Of a stretch of DNA of 64,000 nucleotides, positions 31,180-39,586 are shown in pieces. Location of the stretch: positions 1,606,150 through 1,670,149 of the forward strand of contig NZ_LR732544.1 of NCBI RefSeq assembly GCF_902506575.1, read 5' to 3'. Source of the DNA: Streptomyces mexicanus (lineage in GTDB: Bacteria > Actinomycetota > Actinomycetes > Streptomycetales > Streptomycetaceae). The position numbers were made by a program, and so were the translations under genes. Under the pieces are notes generated by a model. That model was not told the origin of the DNA and did not search any database. It saw nothing but the letters and a program-made list of their open reading frames with translations. Position 1 is the first letter of the stretch, and each line of letters starts with the position of its first letter.

Positions 31180-33054
31180 TCACAGGAAGCACGGGTCGAA
31201 CAGCTCCGCGCCGCCCTGCGGGGCCAGCCCGCGCCGGACGCGCCACTGCCGGTGGTTCTCCGACTCGGCGACGGCCTGGCCGAGCAGCTCCGCCTGCCGG
31301 GCTCCGGAGCTGTGCGGTGCCCCGGCGGCCTGGTAGCCGCCGAAGTGGGCGACCGGGCTCCACCCGGGGCTGACCGCCGGGATCTCCTCCGCCATCCCCT
31401 CGTACTCGGCTTCGGCATGCACGATCCGGCCGCCGACCACCGTCAGCACCGACTCGATGTGCACGATGTCCTGCTCCGGCACGGTGAAGTAGTCGTCGGA
31501 CAGCACCGCCAGGTCACCGTAGTAGCCGGCGCGCAGGACGCCCTTGACGTCCTCCTCCCCGGTCAGCGCGGCACCGGCGCGGGTGTACATCGCGAGCGCG
31601 GTCTCCCGGTCGACCCGGTTCTGCGGCGGCCGCAGGACATGGCCGCCCAGGGTCCGGCCGGATATCAGCCAGTGCAGGGCCACCCAGGGGTTGTAGCTGG
31701 ACACCCGGGTGGCGTCGGTACCGGCGCCGACGGTCAGCCCGCGCTCCAGCATGGCCCGCACCGGCGGGGCCTCCGCGGCCGCGCCGAGGCCGTAGCGCCG
31801 GGTGAACGCCTCGCCCTGGAAGGACATCCGGTTCTGCACGGACATCGCACCGCCGAGGGCCGCGATGCGGTCCAGGCTGTCCCGGGACACGGTCTCCGCG
31901 TGGTCGAAGAGCCACCGGTTGCCGGCCGGGAACAGTCCCTCGGCGGCGAGCTTCTCGAAGACCGCCAGGTCGCGCCGGATGGTCTCGTCGTAGGTCGCGT
32001 GCAGCCGGAAGCCCCAGCCGTGCTCCAGCAGGAGGCGCACCGCCTTCTCGAACTCGGGCTCGTAGGCGGACAGTTCCGGACGGGGTTCGGCGAAGTTCTC
32101 GAAGTCGGCGGCGGCCCAGGTCAGGTTCTCCCCGGCGCCGTTGAGCCGCAGCCACTCGTCGCCGTCCTCGGGACGGACCATCTCGATCCAGCGGGCGAGG
32201 TCGTCCAGTTCCTGGCCCGCGGTCTGCGGGAACAGGTGGTAGGCGATCCGCAGCGACAGCCGTCCCTCGCCGGCCAGCTCGGTCACCGTGCGGTAGTTGT
32301 CCGGGAAGTTCTGGAAGCCTCCGGCGGCGTCGATCGCGGAGGTCAGCCCGAAGCGGTTCAGCTCGCGCAGGAAGTGCAGGGTGGAGGTCTTCATGTCCTC
32401 CCCCTCCAGCATCGGGGCCTTGGCGAGCGTGGAGTAGAGGATCAGCGCGCTGGGGGCGGCGAGCAGCATGCCGTTGGGTTCGCCGTTGCGGCCCCGGACG
32501 ATCTGGCCGCCCTTGGGGTCGGGGGTGTCCCGGGTGTAGCCGACGGCCTTCAGGGCCGCCCGGTTCAGGATCGCCGACTGGTACAGGTGCAGGACGAACA
32601 CGGGGGTGTCCGGTGCGGCCGCGTTCAGCTCCGCGGGGGTGGGCAGCCGCCGCTCGGCGAACTGCTCGGCCGACCAGCCTCCCACCACACGCACCCACTG
32701 CCCCTTGGGGGTGCGGGCCGCCTGCTCACGCAGCATGGCCAGTGCCTGGCGCAGCGAGGTGACCCCGTCCCAGCGCAGCTCCAGGACGTAGTTGAGGCCT
32801 CCTCTGATCACGTGCAGATGTGCGTCGTTGAGGCCGGGCACGACGCGCCGGCCGATCGCGTCGATCACGGTGGTCGCGGGGCCGACGAAGGGAGCGACGT
32901 CCGCGTCGTCGCCCACGCTCAGCACGCGGCCGTCGCGCATGGCGAGTGCTCCGGCGTGCGGGCGGTTGTGGTCACCGGTGTAGATCTTCGCGTTGCGGAC
33001 GACCACGTCCGCGGCATCCTCGGTGGTACGGGGGACCAACCCGCCGACCGGCAT
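31180..33054 (-). CDS. YtcJ-like amidohydrolase
   Basis: A 624-residue metal-dependent amidohydrolase of the amidohydrolase-3 group. PGLNDAHLHVIRGG supplies the first metal His pair, HATYDETIRRD and FDHAETVSRDSL further His residues, and GAGTDATRVSSYNPW the catalytic Asp. The long insert and C-terminal ESVLTVVGGRIVHAEAEYE match YtcJ and N-substituted formamide deformylase-like enzymes; the substrate is unknown. I chose ATG 33052-33054; a GTG three codons earlier with GGAG upstream is possible. It converges with the AhpD-like gene across 52 bases. Confidence 0.85.
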   Translation of the reverse strand: MPVGGLVPRTTEDAADVVVRNAKIYTGDHNRPHAGALAMRDGRVLSVGDDADVAPFVGPATTVIDAIGRRVVPGLNDAHLHVIRGGLNYVLELRWDGVTSLRQALAMLREQAARTPKGQWVRVVGGWSAEQFAERRLPTPAELNAAAPDTPVFVLHLYQSAILNRAALKAVGYTRDTPDPKGGQIVRGRNGEPNGMLLAAPSALILYSTLAKAPMLEGEDMKTSTLHFLRELNRFGLTSAIDAAGGFQNFPDNYRTVTELAGEGRLSLRIAYHLFPQTAGQELDDLARWIEMVRPEDGDEWLRLNGAGENLTWAAADFENFAEPRPELSAYEPEFEKAVRLLLEHGWGFRLHATYDETIRRDLAVFEKLAAEGLFPAGNRWLFDHAETVSRDSLDRIAALGGAMSVQNRMSFQGEAFTRRYGLGAAAEAPPVRAMLERGLTVGAGTDATRVSSYNPWVALHWLISGRTLGGHVLRPPQNRVDRETALAMYTRAGAALTGEEDVKGVLRAGYYGDLAVLSDDYFTVPEQDIVHIESVLTVVGGRIVHAEAEYEGMAEEIPAVSPGWSPVAHFGGYQAAGAPHSSGARQAELLGQAVAESENHRQWRVRRGLAPQGGAELFDPCFL

Positions 33055-33435
33055 AGTAGTCACTTCGGCAGACTCCAAAGGGGGGGCTCGGACGGGGTAT
33101 CGGACCCAGTCCGGTACGGGACACTGATCGCCTGGGGCGGCCGGCTCCGGGCCCACGTGGCCGCCGGTCATGGACGCTAGGCCTTCGGGCTCGGCCGTGT
33201 TGTCCAGCGGTGCACCGTTTCCGGTTCTCAAGTGCACTGAGCGGCCTGGCCACCCAGAGGTGCGCCGGCCGACGGTCCCACCGGACCGGGCACCGGGAGA
33301 CGCGTCATGGCGGGCGTGCCGCTCGCGTGCGGCACGCCTCGTCGCCCATGGGCTGGGTGGTACGGCGGCCTCGGTCATGGGCGTCGAGCCTTTTCTGCGC
33401 GCGATGCGGACCGGGCGGGCATGGGTCGACCGGTA

Positions 33436-33499
33436 TGGCGTTGATCGTCTGGCGTTGATCGTCGTGGGGTTGGTTCGTCCGTGGTTTTCGTCCGTGGTT
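33436..33499. repeat. Two adjacent short tandem repeats
   Basis: TGGCGTTGATCGTC occurs twice in tandem (33436-33449, 33450-33463). Ten bases on, TTCGTCCGTGGTT occurs twice in tandem (33474-33486, 33487-33499). All copies are perfect. The block is richer in A and T than its surroundings and lies about 380 bases upstream of the amidohydrolase start and 350 bases upstream of DoxX. Confidence 0.8.
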
Positions 33500-33734
33500 T
33501 CCCGGCAGCGGGGGACGGAGCCAGCGCTCCGGGTTCCGGTCCCGTCGCGATCGCCGTCGGACACTTGGTCGTCGGGCATGCGCGGGACGGAGGGACCAGC
33601 ACGATGGGGTGCGCGTCCGGCCCTTTGTCGCCCTGCGGCGCACCGGCTCTTGCCCGGTGGCGCGACGCGCGGAGCCGCTCTCGCCGTCACGAGGCGTGCA
33701 GCCTGGGAACACACCTGGGCGCGGAACGAGAAGA

Positions 33735-33755
33735 AACGTCCGGTGTACGGACGTT
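33735..33755. promoter_or_regulatory. Inverted repeat upstream of doxX-like gene, candidate operator
   Basis: AACGTCCG and CGGACGTT form a perfect 8-bp inverted repeat with a 5-base spacer, about 100 bases before the DoxX start. A TTAGCG box overlaps and follows the right half-site, so a bound repressor could block a promoter there. The size and symmetry suit a TetR- or MarR-type site; no such gene is adjacent. Confidence 0.4.
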
Positions 33756-33853
33756 AGCGTCGCCGACGCCCCCCTGCCGGCTCTTCGCGCGGCGGTCGCC
33801 AACTCGTCTGGTGCTGTTCGCAGCCCACCCGGAACATCTCATCGGAGACCCAC

Positions 33854-34336
33854 ATGAACACCGGTCTACTTCTGCTGCGCCTGGTCGCAGGGCTGCTGGT
33901 CGCGGGCCACGGAGTCCAGAAGGTCAGCTTCCACCTCGGGGGGAGAGGGCTGGCCGGCGGCACCGAGGAGTTCCGAGGGGACGGCTTCCGCGGCGGGGTG
34001 CTGACCGCGCTCGTCGCGGGCGCCAGCCAGATCGGCTCGGGCCTCCTCCTGGCGCTCGGCCTGCTCACTCCGCTGGCCGCCGCCGGAGCCATGGGGGTGA
34101 TGACGGTCGCCTTCACCGTCAAGTGGCCGCACGGTCTGTGGGTACAGAACGACGGGTTCGAGTACCCGTTCGTGCTCATCGTCATCGCGGCGGTGCTGTC
34201 CTCCACCGGTCCCGGGGACTGGTCGGCCGACGCCGCGCTCGGCCTCGCCACGTGGCCGGCCTGGTGCCTGCCGGCAGCCGTCGTCGCCGGCGTCGGCGGC
34301 GGCCTCGCCACCAGGTTCGCCCTCCACCGGAACTGA
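33854..34336 (+). CDS. DoxX-family membrane protein
   Basis: A 160-residue integral membrane protein with four hydrophobic segments. LLLLRLVAGLLVAGHGVQKVSF opens the DoxX fold, followed by ASQIGSGLLLALGLLTPLAA and KWPHGLWVQNDGFEYPFVLI. DoxX-type proteins are linked to thiosulfate oxidation and to oxidative-stress complexes. GGAG lies 6 bases before the ATG. It has no obvious partner nearby. Confidence 0.88.
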   Translation: MNTGLLLLRLVAGLLVAGHGVQKVSFHLGGRGLAGGTEEFRGDGFRGGVLTALVAGASQIGSGLLLALGLLTPLAAAGAMGVMTVAFTVKWPHGLWVQNDGFEYPFVLIVIAAVLSSTGPGDWSADAALGLATWPAWCLPAAVVAGVGGGLATRFALHRN

Positions 34337-34697
34337 GTGCGTCGAGGGCGCCGGCCGCTCGTGAACCCAGCCACCGGCACGCCCGACTGCCCGGTGCGCA
34401 GGCCCGTCACCGACATACACCAGGCACAGGTGACGCACGCGCTCGGTCACGACTGCGCCGCTCCGGGCCGGTGGCGGGAGGCGGCCGACCACCATCGCGA
34501 TGCCCTCCACCAGGGACTCGCTCCCCGCCGGCCGAGCCATCCCGGCGCAGCACGCCCGGCACGAGCGGCCGGCGTGCGCGCCCGGTGCTCTGCCGGGCAA
34601 CGCCCGGGACGTTCCCCGGCAAGCCCCGTTCATCCGCGGTTTTGGTGTCCGTCGCGCGGATTGCCGCCTCCCTCAGAACCTGCTGGACGGGTATGAC
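34337..34697. other. Intergenic region between doxX-like and ssgA-like genes
   Basis: A 361-base space. Short open frames exist but show no protein features. I see no terminator hairpin of note and no clear promoter. The region should carry the ssgA-like gene's promoter. Confidence 0.35.
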
Positions 34698-35138
34698 ATG
34701 ACTCAGCCGTTTCACAGCGCCGCCGCAACCTCGGTCACCGACGAGGTGGTGGTGCACGTCGCCGTCGCGGGCGCACCGCATGTGTCGCTGCCCGCCGAAC
34801 TCCGCTACGACCGGTCGGATCCCTACGCCGTGCGCCTCTCCATCAAGACGACGGCGACCGGCACCGTCGACTGGGTGTTCGCCCGCAGTCTCCTGACGGA
34901 GGGACTGAGCCGGCCGGTGGGTGTCGGGGACATCCTGGTGACGCCCCGGCACGGCGGTCCTCAGGGCGCGGTGCGCATCGTCGTCCGTACCCCGGCGGGA
35001 GCGGCCGCGCTGTACCTCGCGGCTTCGGCAGTGACCGCGTTCCTGGAGCGGGCGCGCATGGTCGTGCCGCCGGGCGCGGAGGGGCTCTTCCTCGACCTGG
35101 ACCACGTGGTGGCCGAACTGCTGGCGGACACCGAGTGA
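34698..35138 (+). CDS. SsgA-like sporulation/cell-division protein (SALP)
   Basis: A 146-residue member of the SsgA/SsgB family found only in morphologically complex actinomycetes, where members place septa and remodel peptidoglycan. HVSLPAELRYDRSDPYAVRLS, VDWVFARSLLTEGLSRPVGVGD, and LYLAASAVTAFLERARMVVPPG are family hallmarks. The ATG at 34698 follows GGACGGG. It stands alone. Which paralogue it is cannot be decided here. Confidence 0.93.
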   Translation: MTQPFHSAAATSVTDEVVVHVAVAGAPHVSLPAELRYDRSDPYAVRLSIKTTATGTVDWVFARSLLTEGLSRPVGVGDILVTPRHGGPQGAVRIVVRTPAGAAALYLAASAVTAFLERARMVVPPGAEGLFLDLDHVVAELLADTE

Positions 35139-35290
35139 GGGGTCGGCTGCGCGTCACGGAGCCGACCGCTGTACGGTCGAGGCGACATGGCTCCCGTGGT
35201 GTCACGGCGGCATCGAAGCGGGTGGCACTGCGGCCACGGACAGGGCGATCGGACAGTCGCCCTGCCCGGCGATGCGGTCGCGGACGTCCG

Positions 35291-35917
35291 CTACCGCGGG
35301 ATCCGATAGGTCGCCAGCTGCTGCGCGAAGGGGACGACGGCCTCGTCCCGCACCGTGCCGCCCGGCTCATTGAGCACGAGTTCGGCCAGTTCCTCACCCG
35401 CGCGGGTGATGCGCACGCCCAGGCCGCCGGACTGGGCGTCCCCCGCGCCCCAGTCCTCGGCGGCCGCGAAGACCGCGGTGCGCACCACGTGTGCGCACAG
35501 GTAGGCGAAGAGCGGGCGCAGCGCGTGCTCCAGGGCCAGCGAGTGCCGGGCCGTGCCACCGGTGGCACCGATCAGCACCGGCTTGCCGATGAGTTCGGTG
35601 TTGTCGATGACGTCGACGAAGGACTTGAACAGCCCGCTGTACGAGGCAGTGAAGATCGGTGTCACGGCGATGACGCCGTCCGCGCCGGTCACCGCCTCGA
35701 CCGCCGCGCGCAGCGCGGGGCCGGGGAAGCCGGTCACCAGGTTGTGCGCGATGTCGACGGCCAGTTCGCGCAGCTCGACCACCTGGACGTCCACCGGGCG
35801 GGGTGAGTGGTCCTGGAGCGAGTGCCGGGTCGCCTCGGCGAGCCGGTCTGCGAGCAGGCGGGTCGACGAGGGCCGGCTGAGGCCGGCCGAAACGGCCACG
35901 ATCTTGAAGGGGTCCAC
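35291..35917 (-). CDS. NADPH-dependent FMN reductase, CE1759-like
   Basis: A 208-residue flavodoxin-like reductase. It starts KIVAVSAGLSRPSSTRLLAD (FMN phosphate loop) and has TPIFTASYSGLFKSFVDVIDN and GATGGTARHSLALEHAL. From memory this matches the CE1759 family, whose members are paired with CE1758-type LLM monooxygenases and supply them with reduced FMN. Such an LLM gene is found at 41165-42256 but not adjacent. I chose GTG 35915-35917, with GAGGAAG upstream. A 28-base inverted repeat lies 38 bases upstream. Confidence 0.88.
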   Translation of the reverse strand: MDPFKIVAVSAGLSRPSSTRLLADRLAEATRHSLQDHSPRPVDVQVVELRELAVDIAHNLVTGFPGPALRAAVEAVTGADGVIAVTPIFTASYSGLFKSFVDVIDNTELIGKPVLIGATGGTARHSLALEHALRPLFAYLCAHVVRTAVFAAAEDWGAGDAQSGGLGVRITRAGEELAELVLNEPGGTVRDEAVVPFAQQLATYRIPR

Positions 35918-35954
35918 GGTGGTCTTCCTCGTCTCTCGGGCGGGTGCGGCGGCT

Positions 35955-35982
35955 CGCAACGGCCCGTTCGTCTGCCGTTGCG
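35955..35982. promoter_or_regulatory. Inverted repeat upstream of FMN reductase gene
   Basis: CGCAACGGC (35955-35963) and GCCGTTGCG (35974-35982) form a perfect 9-bp inverted repeat with a 10-base spacer. It lies just upstream of the FMN reductase start and downstream of the esterase stop. It could be an operator for the reductase, or a weak terminator of the esterase transcript. Confidence 0.4.
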
Positions 35983-36083
35983 CGGCCGCACCCCGAAGCC
36001 AACCCGCTGCGGCCGGCGTCGCCTGCCTGCTCGCGCACGGGGGCTGTGCCCTGGGCGCACCTTCGGGCGGCTGCCCCGAGGGG

Positions 36084-37076
36084 TCAGCCGCCGTGCCGGT
36101 GCAGGGCGACGTGGACGGTGTCGAGGGTCTGGATCAGGGCCGCCCGGGCGGCGTCCGTGCCGCGCAGGGGATCGAACACCATGAACCCGTGGATCGTCCC
36201 GTGGTAGCGCATCGAGACCACCGCCACCCCGGCCGCACGGAGCTTCGCCGCGTAGGCCTCGCCCTCGTCGCGCACCACGTCGGCCTCGCTGGTGACCACC
36301 AGTGCCGGGGGAAGCCCGGTGAGCTGCTCCAGGGAGGCCTGGAGCGGTGACGCGGTGACCTCGCTGCGCTGCCGCACGTCGGGCAGGTACTGGTCCCAGA
36401 ACCAGCGCATGGTCTCGCGGCCGAGGAAGTAGCCCTTGGCGAACTCCTGGTACGAGGGGGTGTCGAAGTCGGCGTCGGTGACCGGGCAGAGCAGCACCTG
36501 CTGCACCAGCCGCACCCCGCCGCGCTCCTTGGCGAGCAAGGTCAGCGCCGCCACCAGGTTGCCGCCCGCCGAGTCGCCCACGGCGGCCATCCGGCTTCCG
36601 TCCAGGCCGATCTCGCCGCCTCGCTCGTAGATCCACTTCGCGACCGCGTAGCACTGCTCGACGGCGACCGGGTACCGCGCCTCGGGCGCGCGCTCGTACT
36701 CCACGAAGACCACGGCCGCGTCCGTGCCGAGGGCGAACTCGCGCACCATGCGCTCATGGGTGCCGGCGTCTCCCAGGACCCAGCCCAGCCCGTGCAGGAA
36801 GAGCACGACGGGGATCTCGCCGACGCTGTCGGCCGGCCTGACCACCTGGACCCGTACGTGACCGGTCGGTCCGCCCGGCAGCGCGAACCACTCCGTGGAG
36901 ATGGCTTCCTCGTCGAGGGCGTCGTTTCCCTCGGCCTGAAGACGGGTCAGGCCCGACCGGGCCTGTTCCAGGTGCCGTTCGTGCACCGGCAGGGAGCAGC
37001 TGTAGCTGTCCACGAACTCCTGGGTGGAACGATCCAGAACCGGGTGCCGAGCGGGCGAGGGGGCGAAGTCGGTCAC
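36084..37076 (-). CDS. HSL-family alpha/beta hydrolase (esterase), paralogue
   Basis: A 330-residue hormone-sensitive-lipase-type esterase. FLHGLGWVLGD is the oxyanion motif, AVGDSAGGNLVA the nucleophile site, and VTSEADVVRDEGEAY and GTIHGFMVF give Asp and His. I chose GTG 37074-37076, with AGGAG 5 bases upstream. It is clearly a paralogue of the esterase at 27653-28627. The gene lies just downstream of the AraC-type regulator on the same strand (151 bases) and is a likely target of it. Confidence 0.9.
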   Translation of the reverse strand: MTDFAPSPARHPVLDRSTQEFVDSYSCSLPVHERHLEQARSGLTRLQAEGNDALDEEAISTEWFALPGGPTGHVRVQVVRPADSVGEIPVVLFLHGLGWVLGDAGTHERMVREFALGTDAAVVFVEYERAPEARYPVAVEQCYAVAKWIYERGGEIGLDGSRMAAVGDSAGGNLVAALTLLAKERGGVRLVQQVLLCPVTDADFDTPSYQEFAKGYFLGRETMRWFWDQYLPDVRQRSEVTASPLQASLEQLTGLPPALVVTSEADVVRDEGEAYAAKLRAAGVAVVSMRYHGTIHGFMVFDPLRGTDAARAALIQTLDTVHVALHRHGG

Positions 37077-37227
37077 ACGGTCTCCTGTGAGGGGGCCAAG
37101 GTACTGAAGTGCATCGGCTGTTCGGAAGGCCATATGCCTGGCCGAGAGGTGGAAGGCGATACCGCGGCCGTCGGCCGCGCCACGGCCGCCCGTGGGCAGC
37201 GGGCCCCGGGTGGCTTCGAGCGGCACC

Positions 37228-38298
37228 TTATCCCCTGAAGGACGGAAGGACGGCCGAGGGCCGGTCGCCGCCGCGGGCATCGGCGGCGGTCGCCCGGACG
37301 CTCCTGGACGCGGCGGTGACCACCACGGAGCGCGCACCATCGTCCTGGGCGGCGCGCAGATTGCGCCATTCCCGGGGGGAGACCCCGTAGGCGGCGCGGA
37401 ACGCCCGGCTGAAGTGGGCGGGGTTGACGAATCCCCAGCGCTGGGCCACGGCGGACACGGTGGGGGTCGTCCTGCCGCGGCGGGCCAGCTCCCGGCCGCA
37501 CTCCTCCAGGCGCCGTTGCTGGATGAGCCGGCCCACGGTGGTCCCCTCTCCCTGGAAGAGCCGGTGCAGGTACCGCACGGAGATCCGGTGTGTCCGGGCG
37601 ATGCTCTCCGGTGACAGGTCCGGGTCGCCCAGGTTCCGGTTGATGTGCTCGCGGACGCGCGTCAGCAGGTGGCTGCGGGCCGTGTCGGCGTCCGTGCCCC
37701 CGGGGTGTGACCGTTCGGCGATCAGGGTGGCGAGCAGGTCGACGACATGGCCGGCCAGCCGGTCCGCGACGGCCGGCGAGTAACCGTTCGCGCAGGACGC
37801 CAGGTTGGCCAGGAACGGGAGCAGCATCGCGCCGAAACCGTCCCCGATACCGATGGCGTTGCCCGTGACCTGCCGGATGTCGCTGTCCGCCACGCCCAGC
37901 ACGCGGCGGGGCAGCTGGAAGACGTGCGAGGTGAACCGCCGCGGGTAGTCGAAGGAGTACGGCCGGGACGTGTCGTACACGACCAGGTCTCCCTCACCCA
38001 CCTCGGCGCGCCGGCCGTCCTGGATGAAGGTGGCCGTGCCCGACATCTGGACACCGATGGCCACCAGTGCCTCCGACGACCGGGCGATCAGTGCCGGGGT
38101 GCGGCTGACCCGCTCCGCGTCGGCCTCCATGGTGGAGACCTGAAGGTATCCCAGGCGGTCGGTGGCGATGCGGCCGTCGAACGGGCCGTCGTCCCGCGGT
38201 GCGACCGTCATCGGTACCAAGGTCCTGCTCACCGCGTTGTTCCAGTACGTGACCTTGTCCTGGTCCGGCACGGAGGCGGTCGTCAGCACGAGACTCAA
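37228..38298 (-). CDS. AraC-family transcriptional regulator
   Basis: A 356-residue regulator. The N-terminal half is an AraC-binding-like cupin sensor (VGEGDLVVYDTSRPYSFDYP), and the C-terminal 110 residues hold the double helix-turn-helix (LSPESIARTHRISVRYLHRLFQ, VSAVAQRWGFVNPAHFSRAF). The start is TTG 38296-38298, preceded by GGGAG. It probably controls the esterase gene downstream and/or the cysteine hydrolase gene that diverges from it. The last 35 residues are an Ala/Arg-rich tail beyond the usual family end. Confidence 0.92.
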   Translation of the reverse strand: MSLVLTTASVPDQDKVTYWNNAVSRTLVPMTVAPRDDGPFDGRIATDRLGYLQVSTMEADAERVSRTPALIARSSEALVAIGVQMSGTATFIQDGRRAEVGEGDLVVYDTSRPYSFDYPRRFTSHVFQLPRRVLGVADSDIRQVTGNAIGIGDGFGAMLLPFLANLASCANGYSPAVADRLAGHVVDLLATLIAERSHPGGTDADTARSHLLTRVREHINRNLGDPDLSPESIARTHRISVRYLHRLFQGEGTTVGRLIQQRRLEECGRELARRGRTTPTVSAVAQRWGFVNPAHFSRAFRAAYGVSPREWRNLRAAQDDGARSVVVTAASRSVRATAADARGGDRPSAVLPSFRG

Positions 38299-38782
38299 GT
38301 TGCTCTCCCTCAGGGGGCGTGACTGCGGGGCGGCAGCGGACGGGAAGGGGACGGACGGCTGCCTTCGCCCCAGTGGGCGCAGCCGGTGCCCGGACAGGGC
38401 CGGACGACTCGTCGTACGGGCAGCGACCTCGCCGGAGCGCGACCGGACCGCTTCGGTGAGGCCCGGGTTCCCGCCCGCACGGAACAGCCAAGCAGCCGTC
38501 CACTTCTTCCTCCAGGCACAAACGCAGGCAGAAATTCCGGCGGCGGAGCTGCGCCGTTCGTGCTGTGCAGTGCTGGAACAGCACAGGGCGCCGTGGGGAA
38601 AGAAGCGGCCGACGCACCCGGCTAACTTCGTTGTCGTGGCGTCAGGCCGCCGAAACCGTGCCCCGACCGGTGCGCGGTGCGGCCCGTCCGTCCCCGACCC
38701 GCGGCGCCCCGAGGCGCCGCCGTCCCGTTCGCCCCGCGCTTCCCGCGGGAGCGGTCATGCCTTTTTCGGAGAGGAACCCCTC
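38299..38782. promoter_or_regulatory. Divergent regulatory region with inverted repeat
   Basis: This 484-base space separates the AraC regulator from the cysteine hydrolase gene. GTGCTGT (38560-38566) and ACAGCAC (38578-38584) form a 7-bp inverted repeat with an 11-base spacer, a size that suits an AraC-type dimer. The right half is within GGAACAGCACAGGG, which recurs at about 40245. No gene is convincing here. GAGAGGA for the rightward gene is at about 38769-38775. Confidence 0.4.
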
Positions 38783-39445
38783 ATGGTCGACTTCGCCCAG
38801 GTGAAGGCTGCCCCCAGCCCCGACCTGCTCACCCCGGACAACGCCGTCATGCTGTTCGTCGACCACCAGCCGCAGATGTTCTTCGGCACCGGCAGCGGCG
38901 ACCGCACCTCCATCATCAACAGCACCATCGGCCTGGCAAAGGCCGCCCGGGCGTTCGACGTCCCGGTCGTGCTCAGCACCGTGGCCGCGGAGTCCTTCTC
39001 CGGCCCCATCCTGCCGCAGCTGGCCGCGGTCTTCCCGGGGCAGGAGGTCATCGACCGCAGCACCATGAACGCCTGGGAGGACGCCGCGTTCGTGGAGGCC
39101 GTCAAGGCCACCGGCCGCAAGAAGATCGTCCTGTCCGGTCTGTGGACCGAGGTGTGCCTGGTGCTCCCGGCCCTGTCGGCGCTGGGCCAGGGCTACGAGG
39201 TGTACGTCGTCGCCGACGCCTCCGGCGGCGTCAGCCCGGCGGCGCACGAGCACGCCCTGCAGCGCATGGTCGCCGCGGGCGCCGTCCCGGTGACCTGGGT
39301 CCAGGTCCTGCTGGAGCTCCAGCGGGACTGGGCTCGCCAGGAGACGTACGGGGCGGTCATGGAGATCGTCAAGGAGCACGGGGGCGCCTACGGGATGGGC
39401 GTCGTGTACGCGCAGTCCGTCATGGGCGAGCACGCGGCGGGCTGA
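38783..39445 (+). CDS. Isochorismatase-like cysteine hydrolase (YcaC type)
   Basis: A 220-residue hydrolase. VMLFVDHQPQMFFG holds the catalytic Asp, ATGRKKIVLSGLWTEVCLVLPAL supplies the Lys region and the Cys nucleophile, and VVADASGGVSPAAHEHAL follows as in the family. YcaC-like proteins have unknown natural substrates. It starts at ATG 38783 with GAGAGGA upstream. It diverges from the AraC gene and is followed by strong hairpins and dps. Confidence 0.9.
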   Translation: MVDFAQVKAAPSPDLLTPDNAVMLFVDHQPQMFFGTGSGDRTSIINSTIGLAKAARAFDVPVVLSTVAAESFSGPILPQLAAVFPGQEVIDRSTMNAWEDAAFVEAVKATGRKKIVLSGLWTEVCLVLPALSALGQGYEVYVVADASGGVSPAAHEHALQRMVAAGAVPVTWVQVLLELQRDWARQETYGAVMEIVKEHGGAYGMGVVYAQSVMGEHAAG

Positions 39446-39517
39446 CCGCGGCCCGGCACCCGGCTCACACCGACGCGACACCTCGTCCCCGACGCGGGAG
39501 GGCATCCGCCCTCCCCT

Positions 39518-39554
39518 CCGGCCGGCCGAGCCACGATCCGGCTCGGCCGGCCGG
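39518..39554 (+). terminator. Hairpin terminator between cysteine hydrolase and dps
   Basis: A perfect 15-bp stem (39518-39532 with 39540-39554) closes a 7-base loop. Just before it is a smaller perfect hairpin with an 8-bp stem and ATCC loop (39496-39515). Together they should end the hydrolase transcript, so dps must have its own promoter in the short space left or be expressed by read-through. Confidence 0.8.
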
Positions 39555-39586
39555 TTCACTTTCCGCCCCTACCAGGGAGAACACCC

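Larger units (their letters stand above)
33055..33853. other. Long intergenic region with repeats between amidohydrolase and DoxX genes
   Basis: About 800 bases with no convincing gene. Frames are open on both strands, but their predicted proteins are Arg/Pro-rich, show no motifs and lack ribosome-binding sites. The middle (33430-33505) is less GC-rich and contains two tandem repeats; the right end has an 8+8 inverted repeat (33735-33755). It is large for a simple promoter space, so an unrecognised small RNA or peptide, or a decayed gene, may be here. Confidence 0.5.

Noticed and set aside
31252..33180. Very long plus-strand frame opposite the amidohydrolase
   Set aside because: It is antisense to a gene with intact metal-binding motifs; the predicted protein is Gly/Val/Arg-rich and unlike any family.
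33170..33757. 195-residue plus-strand frame in the long gap
   Set aside because: It has no ribosome-binding site or recognisable domain, its composition is rich in Arg and Pro, and the tandem repeats fall inside it. I left the region as intergenic.
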